DNA of 64,000 nt, taken from NCBI RefSeq assembly GCF_003672135.1, contig NC_039508.1:13403945-13467944 (forward strand). The letters run 5' to 3'. This document shows, piece by piece, positions 1 through 13,200 of this stretch (position 1 is its first letter; the number at the start of each line of letters is the position of its first letter). The notes beneath the pieces are model-generated. The model made no database searches. It was not told where the DNA came from and saw nothing but the letters and a program-made list of their open reading frames with translations. A program made the translations under genes and the position numbers. The DNA is from Ooceraea biroi (Eukaryota > Arthropoda > Insecta > Hymenoptera > Formicidae).

Positions 1-3000
1 TTTTTAAAGTAAAAGTGAACCGTCACGATTGTAGCAGGCGATGCGGTGCGCAATGTTTGTATCTCCCGTTATTCTTCTCGACCCGGAGACTTGAATGCCC
101 GGTCGCGCTATTGGCAAAGTAGACAGCAGTAGAATGCAATCGAGCACATGAAATTGATAGACACAAAAATACTTAAGACGTAACTGTTTGCGGATTGAAG
201 TCCAAGAAAAAGGTCAGATCGACGTCTGCTATTACGGCATTCCTCGAAGCTAACGACTAATCGTCAAGGCTTTGCAATCTGACTCTTAATGTTCAACAGT
301 CAAAAGCACAAAGCACAAAAAGCGTGTGCAACCAGTTGCTATTAATTCTTCAGAACTTGCAAGGTTTCTTCGGAACATGTTACGAACACTAATTATAGTG
401 ATTTTGAATGCGACTCGCGATTTATATAGCTCTTGCTCATCCTCTCCTAACGTTTCACTAAACTTTCGCGCGTTTAATCGCGCCAGCGTCGTCATTTACG
501 CATCGTAGCAGTTTCAGGCATGCGGAAAACTGTTATCCGTTCGTCGTGTGTGAAAGAAAGTACCGCGCCTCGGCGAAATGGCGTGCGGATACTTGTAGCG
601 GGTCGATAAACTTGTAGGTTTCGCGGATTTTTGCAAGTGCGCGCGACAAGACCACGGCTGTCGCCTTTATTTGCATAAAACTTTCGAATTGTCCACTTGA
701 TTGTCTTCTAGGAAGTCATTACAATATCTCAGCAACGCAGCGGCATTCTTTCTCGATGCTCAGCCATACCATGTCGCATTTCTGTTCAAAGTGCTTTGTT
801 AGAATATTCCTGTTCTCTACCTGATTACCTACCTCAAGGACCTGCCAATATTATCGAACACATAATAGTGAACTAACGGGAAAGTTTTTGGAGTCCTTGT
901 AAATAATATTTCAAAAAATAACAAATCCTTACAAGGATCGTGACAGAATGTTCGTTTAAAATTAAGAAAACGATTTATTTGTATCGTGTAATGATTTAAC
1001 ATTGTAGAAAAAAAAGAGATCATTGATGAGTGAATCGGTCACGTGCAAACGTCGCTGGGCACGTATTCGAGATGTCGCACAGGAAGGGGATGCATGGCAC
1101 ACGTGAAAAGTGGGGATTGGAGAGGATTCTTGGACAAGAGGTGATTGCACTGTACATACAGCGTTTGGATTCTTTGTAATTAACGTGACGGCGACCTACT
1201 AACCCACTGAACGATCGATTTTCATTCAGCAGTTTCAGACAAATGCATTTTTACGTAGACTTCAATCGTAAACTTTTTAGGGATGTAAAACGTTTGCAGT
1301 TCTTGGAAAAATATATAGGTTTGCCAAGAATGGCTTTCATTATAATATGCAGAAGAAATCGGAATCTTTTTATGACTTCTGCTGGGAGATCACTGATTTG
1401 GCATTATGCACACCAGTCGTCTTTCGGGACACAAAGCATGTCGAAAGTCGGCATTCCCAAGTCCCGAAATAAGAATTTGGGAGATCCGTGCAGTGGAGGC
1501 AGTGGCGGCAACTATTTGCATGCTAACCAGCCATTTCAGATTACCTCGTGATTATGTCCGTATATTCTATTTTTAAAGGAACGCGATAAAGAGATACTAA
1601 ACGACCAACTGGTTTCTGGTTTTTCAAGCGAAAAAGGTCTTTGTGTGAATATACAATACTAAATCCTACACAGTTGTCGCCTAAAATTTAAATTTTGAGT
1701 GGAAATTTTTCCAAGAATAAACTTTAACGACACAAGCAGGAAATCTTAATTGAATCTCAAGTTTACGCCATGCTATAAAATTGCGATACAGTTACACGCA
1801 ACAGTACTCAAGTTAATTCGTACGTTTCATGTCGAACGGAAATGACACCGCCGTGTTCGCTCCGTTTCTAAATATGTCAGCTGTGCGAAAAGATTCGAGG
1901 AGAATTCCCACTGAAAAATGTCGACATTGGGCCACGGTCAGGGTCCCGGTCACGCGACCCTGATTCCGCGTCTCCGCGATTTCACGCTCGCGACATGAAC
2001 TCGCTACCGGATTTTCTCGTCTTCCTGTCGACGGTACGACTCGAAGTTAATTGCATGGAAAAACGGCGACGCCGATGTCTTTTCGTCTCTGCGCGGCGAA
2101 AACGAGCGGAAAGTATGTCGTTTCTGCAAAATAACAGCTTTTATCGATATAAAAATAGCGTGGTGGGAATAGAGTGACATGCATGAAATATTAAGACGAA
2201 TTTTTATTTCTTCTCTACCTGAAAGACACACTATTATGTAACATTTAATCGCAAATATAACTGTAACTGTCTTGCAAAACTCAATTCAACGAGTAAAAAT
2301 TACTTTTATATGTATATCGTTAAATATAAAAAAATAAATGAATAATATTTCAGATTTATTGACCTATTAAAACAGATTTTATTGCGTTAAAATCCGATAT
2401 ATGCGGATATATAGATTCAGAAGACTTCCACCTGTTCGTCTGGTCTGAACAGTCTGGGTTTCAGTTCATGTTCTTGCGCAACAAATTCATGATTTCACCT
2501 TCGTGGCCATGTTCTGCTTCGTCGATACGAAGAGCGACCTCGAGACCTGAAATCCGCCCTCTTGTCAAAAGAGGATCGTCCGTTTCCCGCGCTCTCGTGG
2601 CGGCTCGTCTGTGAAAAACGTGCGAGACGGGGATTCTCCTTCACGGTACCTACGCAATCTCTGACCTATAAAGGGCAACTCGACATGCACAGACTTAAGC
2701 GTAAGCAACATGCCATCAAATGCTCTCTCGACTTCGCGCAAAAACGTTGATAAGCAATTAATATAATATGTATGCTGCGTATTCACGAAGTTACATCATA
2801 TATATTCCAATTAGAAATAAAATGTTCACTTCGTATAATCACACTAATTATATAAATTTGCAATGTCTGATCAGGATGATAGCGTCGATGATGTTAAAGA
2901 CATCTAGGCTACCTCACGACATCCTGCTGCGTACGAGATTCCTGCGAGCTGAAATGTCATCCCGAGTCAAGGTACTAACCGCTGTTAACAGCAAAACAGC

Positions 3001-3229
3001 GTTGCGTCACTCGCAAGAAAGGGGAAGCGCGTCATTAGCGTGCCTACATAAAATCGAACTGAGGAATGTCTATTTCCCTAGGCACGGTTCTCGCCACCCC
3101 ATGGACGACGGCGTGCTCGCCGCCGAGGTGGAATACGGTGACACGATCGGACTCCGCAAGGAGTGACCCAAGCCGATGAAAACCATGAGAGAAGGGAGTG
3201 AGGTCTGAGAGCGCAGCAGAGTGGGGCCC
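1..3229. other. Intergenic or intronic spacer with no supported gene
   Basis: Frames here are short and overlap on both strands. None shows a recognisable domain, a run of compatible splice sites or protein-like composition. The longest, near 1243-1551 (+) and 2768-3166 (+), lack any conserved motif I know. Composition is moderately AT-rich with short A/T runs, typical of insect spacer. Non-coding exons of a neighbouring gene cannot be excluded. Confidence 0.5.
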
Positions 3230-4330
3230 AGTCACGGAGTCTCACGCCTTCCATCAGTTCTCAGTCTGAAGACGAACGTCCTGGTAGCTGGTGGTTCGCC
3301 GCTCCGCTCGAGACCGCTCGTGCGTGTGTGCGTGTGCGTGGGTGTGTGACGCGCGCGGCGAGCGCAAGACGGCGACGTACGTGGACGGTACCCAGTGCCA
3401 AACTTGGGGCCCAATTTGCCATCGCGTCGCCCTTTTTCGAGTCATCTTCGCTCGCGAGACGCCGATCGCTACGAAGCATCGAGTCGGCAATCGAACGAGA
3501 GCAGCCTCCGCCATTTTCGCCATCTCCGCGTGAGGGGCCCAATGAGGCCCACCGGTGCTGATACAGAGGTTCGCACGGCTAACGCCTGCGGCCGCGCCTC
3601 TGGATTCCACAAACACCAACACGCGAACCGCAAAGATACTTATTGAATTCTCGCCGCCGGGCATCGTCCGGGCCGTTTTCTCCGCTCGTCGTTCCAAGGG
3701 TGTTTGCATCGGCCTGGCCGTGAGTGTACATGTGCTGAGTGTGCGTGTGACAGCGGGTACACGTGGAGGTGTGCGTCAGTGAGGGACAGCGGCAGCGGCG
3801 ACGCCACTGCGATCGCATACCAGTGAGGCCCTGGGTCCGGTAACGAGGAGGGGCCCAGAGAAGCCTAGAGCAAACTGAAAGGAAGCAACAGAGACGGAGA
3901 ACGGGTGGGGAGACGTTATAGAGAGAAGAAGTACGAAAGGAAAGAAAGCGAACGAGCGACAGAGAGAAAGGTAGAGACGGTGAGGGGAAAAAAGAGATAG
4001 GAAGAGAACGAGAGAGTAAAACGAGGCCCAATGCTGGTGGGGGAACTCGCAAGAAGGCGGCCATAATGGCCTGACGCGATCTCGAGCGAGCGGCTACAGC
4101 TGCTGCGAAATATCTGCGCCGCCGAGTTCCTCTCGCCGTAGCCGCGCGCTACGTATTTTGCAACATCGTGCTGCGACGACGTTATACGCGGCGGTACATC
4201 GCCTCTGCCTGCCTTTGGAAAGCAGCGACGGTTGCGAGCGTGCTGAGAGTGTTACCGGGTGGAGTCTCGTGTCGTTCGCCGCTGCGAACGTGTCGCGTGT
4301 TTCGCATACTCTCAATGAGCTCCTGAGTCA
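3230..4330 (+). promoter_or_regulatory. GC-rich island, probable promoter and 5' leader upstream of PTB gene A
   Basis: The sequence changes abruptly from AT-rich spacer to CpG-rich DNA with GT-rich runs near 3320-3350 and a purine-rich (GA/AG) stretch at about 3840-4030. A GCGGCCATAATGGCC-like palindrome lies at about 4057-4072. All overlapping frames look like composition artefacts. The island sits 0.4-1.4 kb upstream of the PTB reading frame at 4698. Insect promoters and 5' leaders often look like this, so I read it as the start region of gene A. No TATA box or initiator could be assigned with confidence. Confidence 0.4.
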
Positions 4331-4697
4331 CGTCCGCGGCCCGACACTGTGCGCGTGGGAAGCAATTCACCGGCTGACAACGTTCAGGAAGAATCACATC
4401 TATGAGTGTCGCTATTGCTCTCAGGAGGACCGACGCTCATCGTGGGACTGACATAACTCGCATCAAAGTATCTGAAAGATTTCTCCGCTCAACAGAATCC
4501 TAAGCTACCACAGTACTTTGGAAATTGAAAGTAACCGAATGATAAGATTATCATAGCCACCTCTGATTAGATTCATCTCACATAAGGCATGATTGTTAAT
4601 TCTACAATGTCTAAATGAAATTGATGTCAAATTTTAATTGCGCTTGCAATCTTCAAATTGTATGTTAGTAGAATCTAATCGATACGATTAGTTAAAC

Positions 4698-6386
4698 ATG
4701 AGGGGAGCTAATCAAGATACAGCAACGCCGTACTGTCGGTGTAGGGTACTCTACCTAGGTAGCTCAGTACCTCATGCAAGTAAGGAGGGTCTCCTGGGCG
4801 TACAGGAACCTCTGAGAGAGCTCTATCCCGAGCAAGGCGCGTTGGGTGCACGTGGGATCGATTCTTGGTTGAGCGTTTGGAGCAACGGCTTGCTGCTGGA
4901 GAATGTCGATGAACACCGCAAAAAGGTCACACGGTTCTTCCCCATTGAAGCGCTCCATTATTGTGCTGCGGTCAGACACGTCAAAGGCGGAAATGGGGAC
5001 GCGTCCAGTACACGATTCTTACCGTTGGACTCGCCATTCGCGCGAACACCCAGCGCTAATCATCCACCCTTGTTCGCCGCCGTATTACGAAGAACAACCG
5101 GCATCAAGGTGCTCGAATGTCACGCGTTTATTTGCAAGCGTGACATGGCGGCCAACGCGCTGGTAAGGTGCTGCTTTCATGCTTACGCTGATAGCGCCTA
5201 TGCGAAAGGTCTGGAACCATCATCGGCGACGACTAACGGTGTCGTGACGGGTCAACACTCGAACAACAGTCTCTATCATACTTTAGGCGGTTCTAGCACC
5301 ACTTTGGACAGTCCTCAAGCGACCCGTTTGGACGCGTCGGCGGACGAGCTTAGTCTATATAATGGCAATGAGAATCACAAGGTTTGGGCCAGGGGTCGTG
5401 ATGAAGTCGACGGTCTTTATCAGGAGCAAGGCACCTTGAGAAGCACCAAGGGATCCAGACCGCGCCAACTAGTCGCCCCACCACCGCCGCCTCCACCACC
5501 ACCCCCACCTGCTCAACCGTTGTTGCTGGAAGAGTCTACCTCTTCAGCCCCGCGACGAAAAGCCAACAAGAAGCTCAAGAAGATGAAGACTCGCTCTTTG
5601 CATGAGGATGCATTGCAGCAACAACAGCAACAGCTTCTTCATCATCAGTTGCATCAAGGGGTGTACACCAACGGCCACGGGCATCACACTCTGGGTCATC
5701 CCATCAGGCAGCAGCACTACCATCCTCACCCGTTGCCACCCAGTAGTCGATCAGTCGCTGGTACTTTGGCCAGACCAGCGCCAGTGCTTTTAGTACCAGC
5801 GGCCACTTTGCCACGAAAAAGCCATCATCATCCGCGTTTAAGACCCATTCCGGCGGCGACGCCTATAGTCCCGGTCTACGCTCCTTTACCAGTGGTACCA
5901 TCATCCGCACCAGCGGCGGCCATTTATCCAGCTGGCACGTACGGCACTGCCGGGAACAGAGGCAGGCGGCATCCGGAAGCGGACAACTCCACCTTGGGCA
6001 CGTCTAGGAGATTGGCCGCCTCGCATGCCGATCTTACCGCGCCGGAAGTCGCACGCGCGGCGGATAGTCCGGAGAACGAGTCCCGCTTCGGCACCGGCAT
6101 TTATCGGCGGAAGGGTCACCTGAACGAGAGAGCATTTTCTTACAGCATTCGCGCAGAACACCGAAGCAGGAGTCACGGTAGCCTGGCATCACTGGGCTTC
6201 AGCGCCCAGAACGGTAACGCGCTACCGAAGGAAGAAAAGAAGGATCGCGAGATCGCCCAGTTGGTCGCCGGATTGAATCTCAATGAAGGTCCGGAACGGA
6301 CGCAAGCTTCAAATTCGAGGGGAGGATACGCTCATCACCATCAACAGCCGCAAATGCAACCGTTGCCCAGGCCGAGACCCCGTTAG
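4698..6386 (+). CDS. PTB/PID-domain adaptor protein (gene A)
   Basis: This 562-residue frame opens with a phosphotyrosine-binding (PTB/PID) fold at about residues 13-168. A first strand reads VLYLGSS, a helix contains GVQEPLREL, and the closing strand plus helix has the classic LFAAVLRR...VLECHAFICKRD...A pattern. PTB domains bind NPxY-type peptides of membrane receptors, so a cytoplasmic adaptor role is inferred. The tail is low-complexity: a basic patch near 287-300, a run of about 11 prolines near 263-273 (possible SH3/WW ligand), a glutamine run near 307-313 and His/Gln-rich ends. An in-frame TAG lies nine bases before the ATG, so either this ATG is the start or a splice acceptor lies just upstream. 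Gene B at 21.7 kb is a diverged tandem paralogue. I do not recognise the orthologue by name. Confidence 0.75.
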   Translation: MRGANQDTATPYCRCRVLYLGSSVPHASKEGLLGVQEPLRELYPEQGALGARGIDSWLSVWSNGLLLENVDEHRKKVTRFFPIEALHYCAAVRHVKGGNGDASSTRFLPLDSPFARTPSANHPPLFAAVLRRTTGIKVLECHAFICKRDMAANALVRCCFHAYADSAYAKGLEPSSATTNGVVTGQHSNNSLYHTLGGSSTTLDSPQATRLDASADELSLYNGNENHKVWARGRDEVDGLYQEQGTLRSTKGSRPRQLVAPPPPPPPPPPPAQPLLLEESTSSAPRRKANKKLKKMKTRSLHEDALQQQQQQLLHHQLHQGVYTNGHGHHTLGHPIRQQHYHPHPLPPSSRSVAGTLARPAPVLLVPAATLPRKSHHHPRLRPIPAATPIVPVYAPLPVVPSSAPAAAIYPAGTYGTAGNRGRRHPEADNSTLGTSRRLAASHADLTAPEVARAADSPENESRFGTGIYRRKGHLNERAFSYSIRAEHRSRSHGSLASLGFSAQNGNALPKEEKKDREIAQLVAGLNLNEGPERTQASNSRGGYAHHHQQPQMQPLPRPRPR

Positions 6387-6675
6387 AACCGTTGTTTTAG
6401 ACTGGCTTCTAGTGTCAGGATATTCATAGATTTCTGGGTAATTCAGAGCGATTTCTGAATTCGTACGAAGTAGAAAATCTGTGGCTCAAAAGAGCTAAGT
6501 GTCTTCATGGCCTTGGCGTCAAGTGGATATAAATAATATTTTAGGGATTTTTTTAGCTGCTTTGTCATAAATTTATCCATTAATTGAAGTATAACTTCCT
6601 TCGATCGCAAAATTAGAACGCTGACAATACAACATCCAACTGCTTAACTGGTCGTTTCAGTAATTCTAGAATAAT

Positions 6676-6692
6676 AATAAATTGTTAATAAA
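6676..6692 (+). terminator. Candidate poly(A) signals of gene A
   Basis: Two AATAAA hexamers, at 6676-6681 and 6687-6692, lie about 290 bases after the gene A stop. They are the first canonical signals on this strand after the frame closes. The region is AT-rich, so a chance match is possible. Confidence 0.35.
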
Positions 6693-9485
6693 TTACATCA
6701 TAACGCGTTGCGTTTGATTATAGAAACTTTTCGTAGAATCTTCTCTATTCTATTTACCGATGACGTTACCATAGGCAATTGTTCGAAATGAGTCTTACAT
6801 TTTCCGGTCGATCGCTTTGACGCAAGAACGACTTTGGATTAGCAAACGTCTTCTTGCAGATTCCAAGTGTGCAACTGGCACTACCGTAACGAACGATTTT
6901 ACGTTCTGTCATCGTGTCACGCGAAAAAAATTAACATTGTGAAATGTTGCAATCTTCACTGTCCGTAAGCACATTTCACCTGGCAATATTATAGAAACAG
7001 GTACATTTTGAATTATTCTTCTTAATTAATTTAAGAATATTAATTTCGGAAGCAGAAAAAACTGTAATATTTATTTTCATCTTTTCCGTTGTGGTCTCAA
7101 ATACATTAAATGTATTTCATAAAAAAATATCGTATAAAATTAATTGTAATAAATTATAATGTAAAGATGAAGAACCAGTGAAATGTCTTAGATTGCATGA
7201 TGACATAACGTCTACAGAAACGCAACGACCTTCCTGTCGCAGAACCAGCTAACTAATTAGGCAGTAATTATTGCCGCCTTATGAAGGAGACAGTTCTGCT
7301 GCTTGAAGCTCATTAGACGAAGGCGCGAAGCATGGAGGAGAGAGACTGTCGCATAATATTTCCTCCGTGAAATCGAGTCGGAAGCTTTGCGAAAAAATTG
7401 CAATGTCGCCGCATTGAAAATTATTTCTTCAGTTGGATATATACAACACCTTGAATACCGAAGATGCTAAATTGCCCCTTTCAATTTTTATATAATAAGC
7501 ACACAATCTTACCACACAATTAAGTAAAACGCTTTATATTTTCGAAATAATGCCGTTTTATATTTTTAATGAAACATAATCTGAAATTATTGATCGTACA
7601 CATATAATTTGCGTGATTCACGCAATTTGAAATCAAGCCACATGTTGCATAAAGAAGAGATAAAGTCGTCTTAGAAGTCTCGATATTTGCATTTGTGGAA
7701 AAACACGTCGCGTATATTGCATCGACCGAGAAAAATGCCCTTGATTATGACATTTTGCGGTCACACACAACTTATACTGAAGTTTTATCGTAGCATATTA
7801 GCACCAACGTCGTAAGTAAAAGCTTAAGCATAAAAAGAATCGCGACCTCGCTGATACCGGTCGTCGAAGCATGTATCTTTCAGTGCTGTTAAGACTTAAA
7901 AATCACCACAGTATAAGTATATGTGCTTATTATAAGTATTACATATGCATACAACTTGTTATTGTCGTCGATGGAAGAATTATACGTGACGTTTCGAATA
8001 TTTATGTGATTCGTTTGACGAAAACATATTCGTCGAGACAAGAAAAAGAGAGATGCGAAAAGACAAGAAAAAGAGAGATCACATTATAAAAACCATCAAT
8101 TCTATAGATAAAATATCGTCACTAATGCGTTCATCGATTAAAAATATTTAATGCGCCGAGATGCTTTCGCGTTCGCGTCAGTTTAGTGATTGCAGGAAGA
8201 TCTTAATCGCTCGATCATTATAAATAATATCTTTGCTCTAACCACTTATATAATCCATCGTTGCTGCAATATTGTTTATCATTTTTCTTAGCCTACCGAA
8301 TTCTCGAAAACTTACTCGAATTCTGACAATTTGCGATTCTGTCTTTTAAATGTCGCTCAAAGTAAAAATAGGATATAAACAACAAACTGCGAAGATCATA
8401 AATGACTCATGTACATATTAGTATTCAGCAGCTACGCAAGAACAATTATTCGTTATTGCGCAAGTTGGACGTAATATTCAAATGCTGTTCAGATGGGCCT
8501 TTCTCCTTCGATTGGACATCGAGCGCGTATTACGAGCTATAAAAACAGGCTTCCGAATTTCTTCGATGGTTACGCAGAAAAGGAGACCGACAAGAAACAG
8601 AAAGATATTCATGATACAACATCCGTAATTTCTTCGAGATGTGGGATTATATCGTATTGAAAATAAGTTCAATAATATTCGTGATATTTTGCAACGAGCA
8701 TAACTAGGCATTATGTAAATTATCTTCGCATTTCCAACGGAAACGCGTTACGTAACCGTTACATTTCTGTCGTTCCAAACCAGCATTAGAGCGGAAAAAT
8801 GATATGTGAAACAAACCAGGTTTTATATAGGAAATTATCAACTACAATCTGTTTATAAAGGTGACATCGCCGTTTTATCGACGCGCATCTTCGAGCAGAA
8901 AGTTGCAGCGATACGTAGGCATCATCGATGCGTCATCACTGACTCGTTCGCGGCGGAAGTATTATGCAAATCAGGAAACGACAGGCGGGATTTTTTCGAG
9001 ATGATCCTCTCCTTGAATCTGTTCGCTATAGAGAAAGAAAGCTACGCGTTTTAGTAGAAACTGCATATTCAAGCAATTCAGCATCGTTTGAAATGCCAAT
9101 CGATTGATTGCTCGATTGTAAAAAAAAAAACAGACATCTAAATGCAGCCGCGCGACAATTGCATGAAGGAAAAGTAAAGAAATCTACGTCGCTGATTTTT
9201 ATCGCTCACGTCGCTGGAGCACACGAAGGATGTATACTTTATTAGTCACTGACTGTCGTTACCACGTTGTTTTCACGCCAAGGCTGCTACGCGCTCGTAA
9301 TTTCCTCAGTTCTTTTTTTATTGCGCTCTTCCCAGGCGCTCGACCAATTTCACAACGTCTGATCAAATAAAAATGCACTGGCAAAATTATATCGTTCTGC
9401 AGCTACTGTGCATTCATTGAAGTAGAAAGTGAGTGTAAAATATTTATAAGTCGATCACACGCGCGTAAGTGTGTCTGCATATATA
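6693..9485. other. AT-rich spacer
   Basis: No frame shows a domain or splice structure. The small frames at 7871-8089, 8478-8711 and 8806-9054 have no recognisable similarity. I see only AT-rich spacer up to the TA dinucleotide at 9484-9485 where the transposon begins. Confidence 0.5.
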
Positions 9486-10246
9486 CAGGGTGTCCCGGGT
9501 TTTAACCGACAAACTGCGGGAGCATATTCTACTAGTGGAAATAAGAAAAAATTCTTATATCGAGTTTGCTTAGAAATGCTTTATTACAAAGTTATAAACC
9601 AATATTGAAAAGAAATATGAGACAAGTAACAACGGAACATAGTGTAGAATTTGGAAGGTCGAAGATGTTTATGTTACGTGTATTCACATGTATTCATGTT
9701 CACTATGTTGAAACGATTCAGTATGATTGTTACTTTCACAACAGTAGCTGTTAGATTTCAATCGTCGTGTCAACTAGCAATTACTATCAGAATGCCAAAA
9801 GTGTTTTCAAATGAGGAATACACCGATATTCATTTCGTGTACGGATTCTGTGACGGAAATGCACGAGCCGCCGTACGAGAGTATCAACGTAGATTTCCTA
9901 ACAGGAGAGTACCAGATAGATTTAAAGCAACGAATTACTAATTCAGTTACCGAGATGCAACAAAATTTTCAGGAATGTCGTACCGTAACAAATTCTGCAC
10001 TACGTCGATGTCTAGCTTGTATCGATGTGCAAGGACAACATTTTGAAATGCGTCACTAAATCATTGCGTAGATAATTTTTATTTTTGTGAAAAAATCCGT
10101 TGTTACTTATCTGATATTTCTTTTCAATATTGGTTTATAACTTTGTAATAAAGCATTTCTAAGCAAACTCGATATAAGAATTTTTTCTTATTTCCACTAG
10201 TAGAATATGCTCCCGCAGTTTGTCGGTTAAAACCCGGGACACCCTG
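9486..10246 (+). mobile_element. 761-bp non-autonomous DNA transposon, copy 1
   Basis: The element starts CAGGGTGTCCCGGG and ends with the inverse, CCCGGGACACCCTG. It is bounded by TA on both sides (9484-9485 and 10247-10248), the target duplication expected of Tc1/mariner/IS630-type elements. The terminal inverted repeats are long, about 155 bp, and nearly perfect. Between them lie only remnants of a transposase: an N-terminal helix-turn-helix and a short C-terminal tail in a different frame. With no catalytic domain it could move only with enzyme supplied by a full-length relative. A second copy of identical length lies inverted at 27565-28325. Confidence 0.92.
9792..10059 (+). pseudogene. 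Transposase relic: DUF4817 N-terminus joined out of frame to the C-terminal tail
   Basis: From the ATG at 9792 the frame encodes a DUF4817-type helix-turn-helix (FSNEEYTDIHFVYGF, then GNARAAVREYQRRFPNRRVP), the DNA-binding start of insect Tc-like transposases. After VPDRF it runs into a stop at 9939-9941. In another frame the tail LKQRITNSVTEMQQ...CRTVTNSALRRCLACIDVQGQHFE matches the C-terminal end of the same enzyme class and closes at 10059. The whole DDE catalytic core between them is absent. The junction lies near 9915-9930, and the frame changes across it, so no joined product is made. This is a broken gene. Confidence 0.85.
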
Positions 10247-10248
10247 TA

Positions 10249-13200
10249 CATGTGTACGAATATAGAAACATATGTATGTGTATATCATATATCTATATAT
10301 GTATATGTATCTACCAAATAAGCCAGTCAACGGTAATTAAGAAAACATGCCATTAAATCGCGTGGGAACGTCAAGCGGTGTCTCAATTTTCGTCGACATG
10401 TAGAACATCAGTGAGACAGAAAGAGAGGGAGAGAGAGAGAGAGAGAGGGACACGCTCAAAGACAGAGAGAGAGATATCACATCTGTAATTATAATTTTCT
10501 TGCGAAATCGAGATCTAAATGCAACGCGAAATCTATTATGATGTTCAGTTTCAGCAAAATAGTCTGGCGCGGAATATTGTACTGATGCTTCCGACAAAAC
10601 TAGTTCTTCGTACGAAGTAACGGCAGAATCTTGAGATGACGAATCTCGAAGCCGGCTATCACGGTTGCTCGGACACGAGACGCGTTATTTCACTTACGGT
10701 GCATATGTTGCATTATGTGAACTGTGCACGCGAACCTTGCTGTCGTCGACGACGTCATCAACGTCGTTGGACACATTCCGTTCCTCAGTGTAATTTTCAG
10801 GGTTAACCGCAACCGTCATACGCGATATACTAGTTTCAGGATTGCATCAAACTACCGGTGGAATGCAAATCACCTTGATTGGTGGCTTAAGTAGAGCGCG
10901 CGCTTTCCCGTAATAAAAGGGCCTCTCGGCAATTTTCCGGGCAAGTCGAAAGTTGCGAATTTAAAAGTTTAGACATTCTCCAGAAAGTTCGCGCTCTAAA
11001 TGCCCCGTTTGTTTCTACGTGAAAAATTAGTGGATTATTAGACTGTAATAAACTTCCAAAAAAGAAAAGAAAATGTCGGTGAAAAAGTCTTAAAATTAAT
11101 ATATCTACTTGACACGAAGTGGAAAATTTTGTCTCGTTAGAAAAAGATGAAGTAGCGAAAAACTTTAGATATTTCTCATTTATACGGGAAAAATATAATT
11201 ATTATCGGAAGTTTCAAAAGGTAGAAAATACTAACGAGATTTGTAATTTCCCTCTTCTTTCTTTTGATAAGCAAGCATTTTGATATTGTTAAATCCGAGA
11301 ATAACACAGCGACAAATCTTACAACTTGTTTTAGTGTTTTCTCGTCATGATATAGCCATTGTACTTATATATGCGTATAGAATAACGTGAAACCTTGTGC
11401 GTGAAGAGCACTGCTGGCGATTTCCAATTTGTGACTATAATATATCATAATCGAATTATAAACGGCGCTTTATAAATAAATACTATAAATGCTGCGGATA
11501 ATATCGTAGGTACAGTTATAGCGCCAGATATCGTAACTGTAAAGTTCTGTCACGACTTAACCGTCGATGTACATTCCGACAATCGCCAATCGTCTTCCGT
11601 AAAGTCGGTTCTGGATGCATTCGTATGCCAGATACATCAAGCTGACCTGACATCTCGAGTGTCAAAAAAATATACTCGTTCGTGTATTTAGTTTGGTACA
11701 TGAATTTGGTACATGAATTTAGCCTTCGGAGCTGACTTAAAAGACCACAATATGAAGAATACAAATATCGCAAATTAAAGAATAATATATTGGCAACGGT
11801 CTCAGCAGACTGTAACAATGACTAACTTACTTCTTACGCTTGTTATTTTGATCCTTTTTAATACATATTCATTATCGTGCATGTACAATGTCGTGATTGG
11901 ACATTCTTTATTCTCTACTTCACATTGCGTGTGTCCAGGCTTCAAATAATACATCGCGCGCGTTGACAAGCCACGTTACCAGTCGATCGCGTAAGGGAAC
12001 TCGCATAGCGGTACCAGCTCGTGTCCAAGAATAAAGCCTCGTTCTTCTCTTTGCTTGTTATCGACCTTCCGCCGATTGGTAGGCAGCCAGTACACGCACG
12101 TACGACAACCGCCGGAAGAACGGTGCAAGATAAGAGAGAGAGAATGCACTCGAAAGTGCGCTAATGGCATCCGGATGCCGGTGCGCTACTCCACGACCTT
12201 GTAGCTTTTCGCGCTATCGAGATGAAAAGTTGCACAGTCGCTTCGTGGAGTGAGGCGCACTTCATTTTTCATCTTATCGCGCGAAAAATCGATAATCGGC
12301 GTGCATGTGTGCGTTTTGTGCGTGCGCACGCGAGGACGCGGCAGTCTCTCTATTTAAAGACGATTGCGCCGCGCGTGAGACGCCAGACGCGTCATTAATT
12401 ATAATATTAACCCTCGCGTCTGAGAGCACTGATAAGGAACGTGCCATCGAGAATGCGAAAGAAGACTCATTACGTTTATAATCGCATACATATATAACAC
12501 GTGTACGATACGCACACGCGGAACATGGTGAACGTGGCGAGTGAGAAACGGGGATGATGCGCCACCAGGAGGAAACGCGAAAATACACAGACGTTACGTA
12601 AGCCGCACCCGGAGACGCGCTTTTCCTTCGGGATGAAAGTGCGTGTAATTTCGCGAGCGTCGCCTGCTGCTTTCCGTGTGTGCGCGTACTTAGACTAATA
12701 TTAAAAAGAGAAATGTGTGCGCATGTGAATATATTGTACACGCGTTCTGTCGCAACAAATAAATATCATTAACTGTGTATAAAGCAAACCCGCGCCGATG
12801 AGTCGTTTAATATATGCCATACTGATCCCTCATGTCCATCCAAGTCATCATTCTGCAGACAGAGAGCGACTTTACTTAAATCAACGAAATCATAAAAATC
12901 TCAAGAATAGTTATAGTTTTTTTTATATATATTTATACATTTAATATAGTCTGACAAATAATACATCAGAAAGTCGTTTCATGGGTGGAAAAGGAATAAC
13001 AGAGGCACAAAAATATTCAATCATATTCTGTGACATTTTGTTTCAGCTGGTGCATGACTTTACAATACATTATAATATTGTAATACTGGCGACTATAACA
13101 TATATAATATATTATAATATTATAATATTATATTAGTATACACAATTTAAATATCGGACGGTGCTGCACTCGACGATGGCCTTCATGGTTCGTTGATTGG

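Noticed and set aside
3579..4064. 161-codon minus-strand frame rich in Ser, Leu and Arg
   Set aside because: It is the antisense of a purine-rich leader tract. Its FLS/SLP-like repetition reflects GA/CT composition, and several other frames are equally open there.
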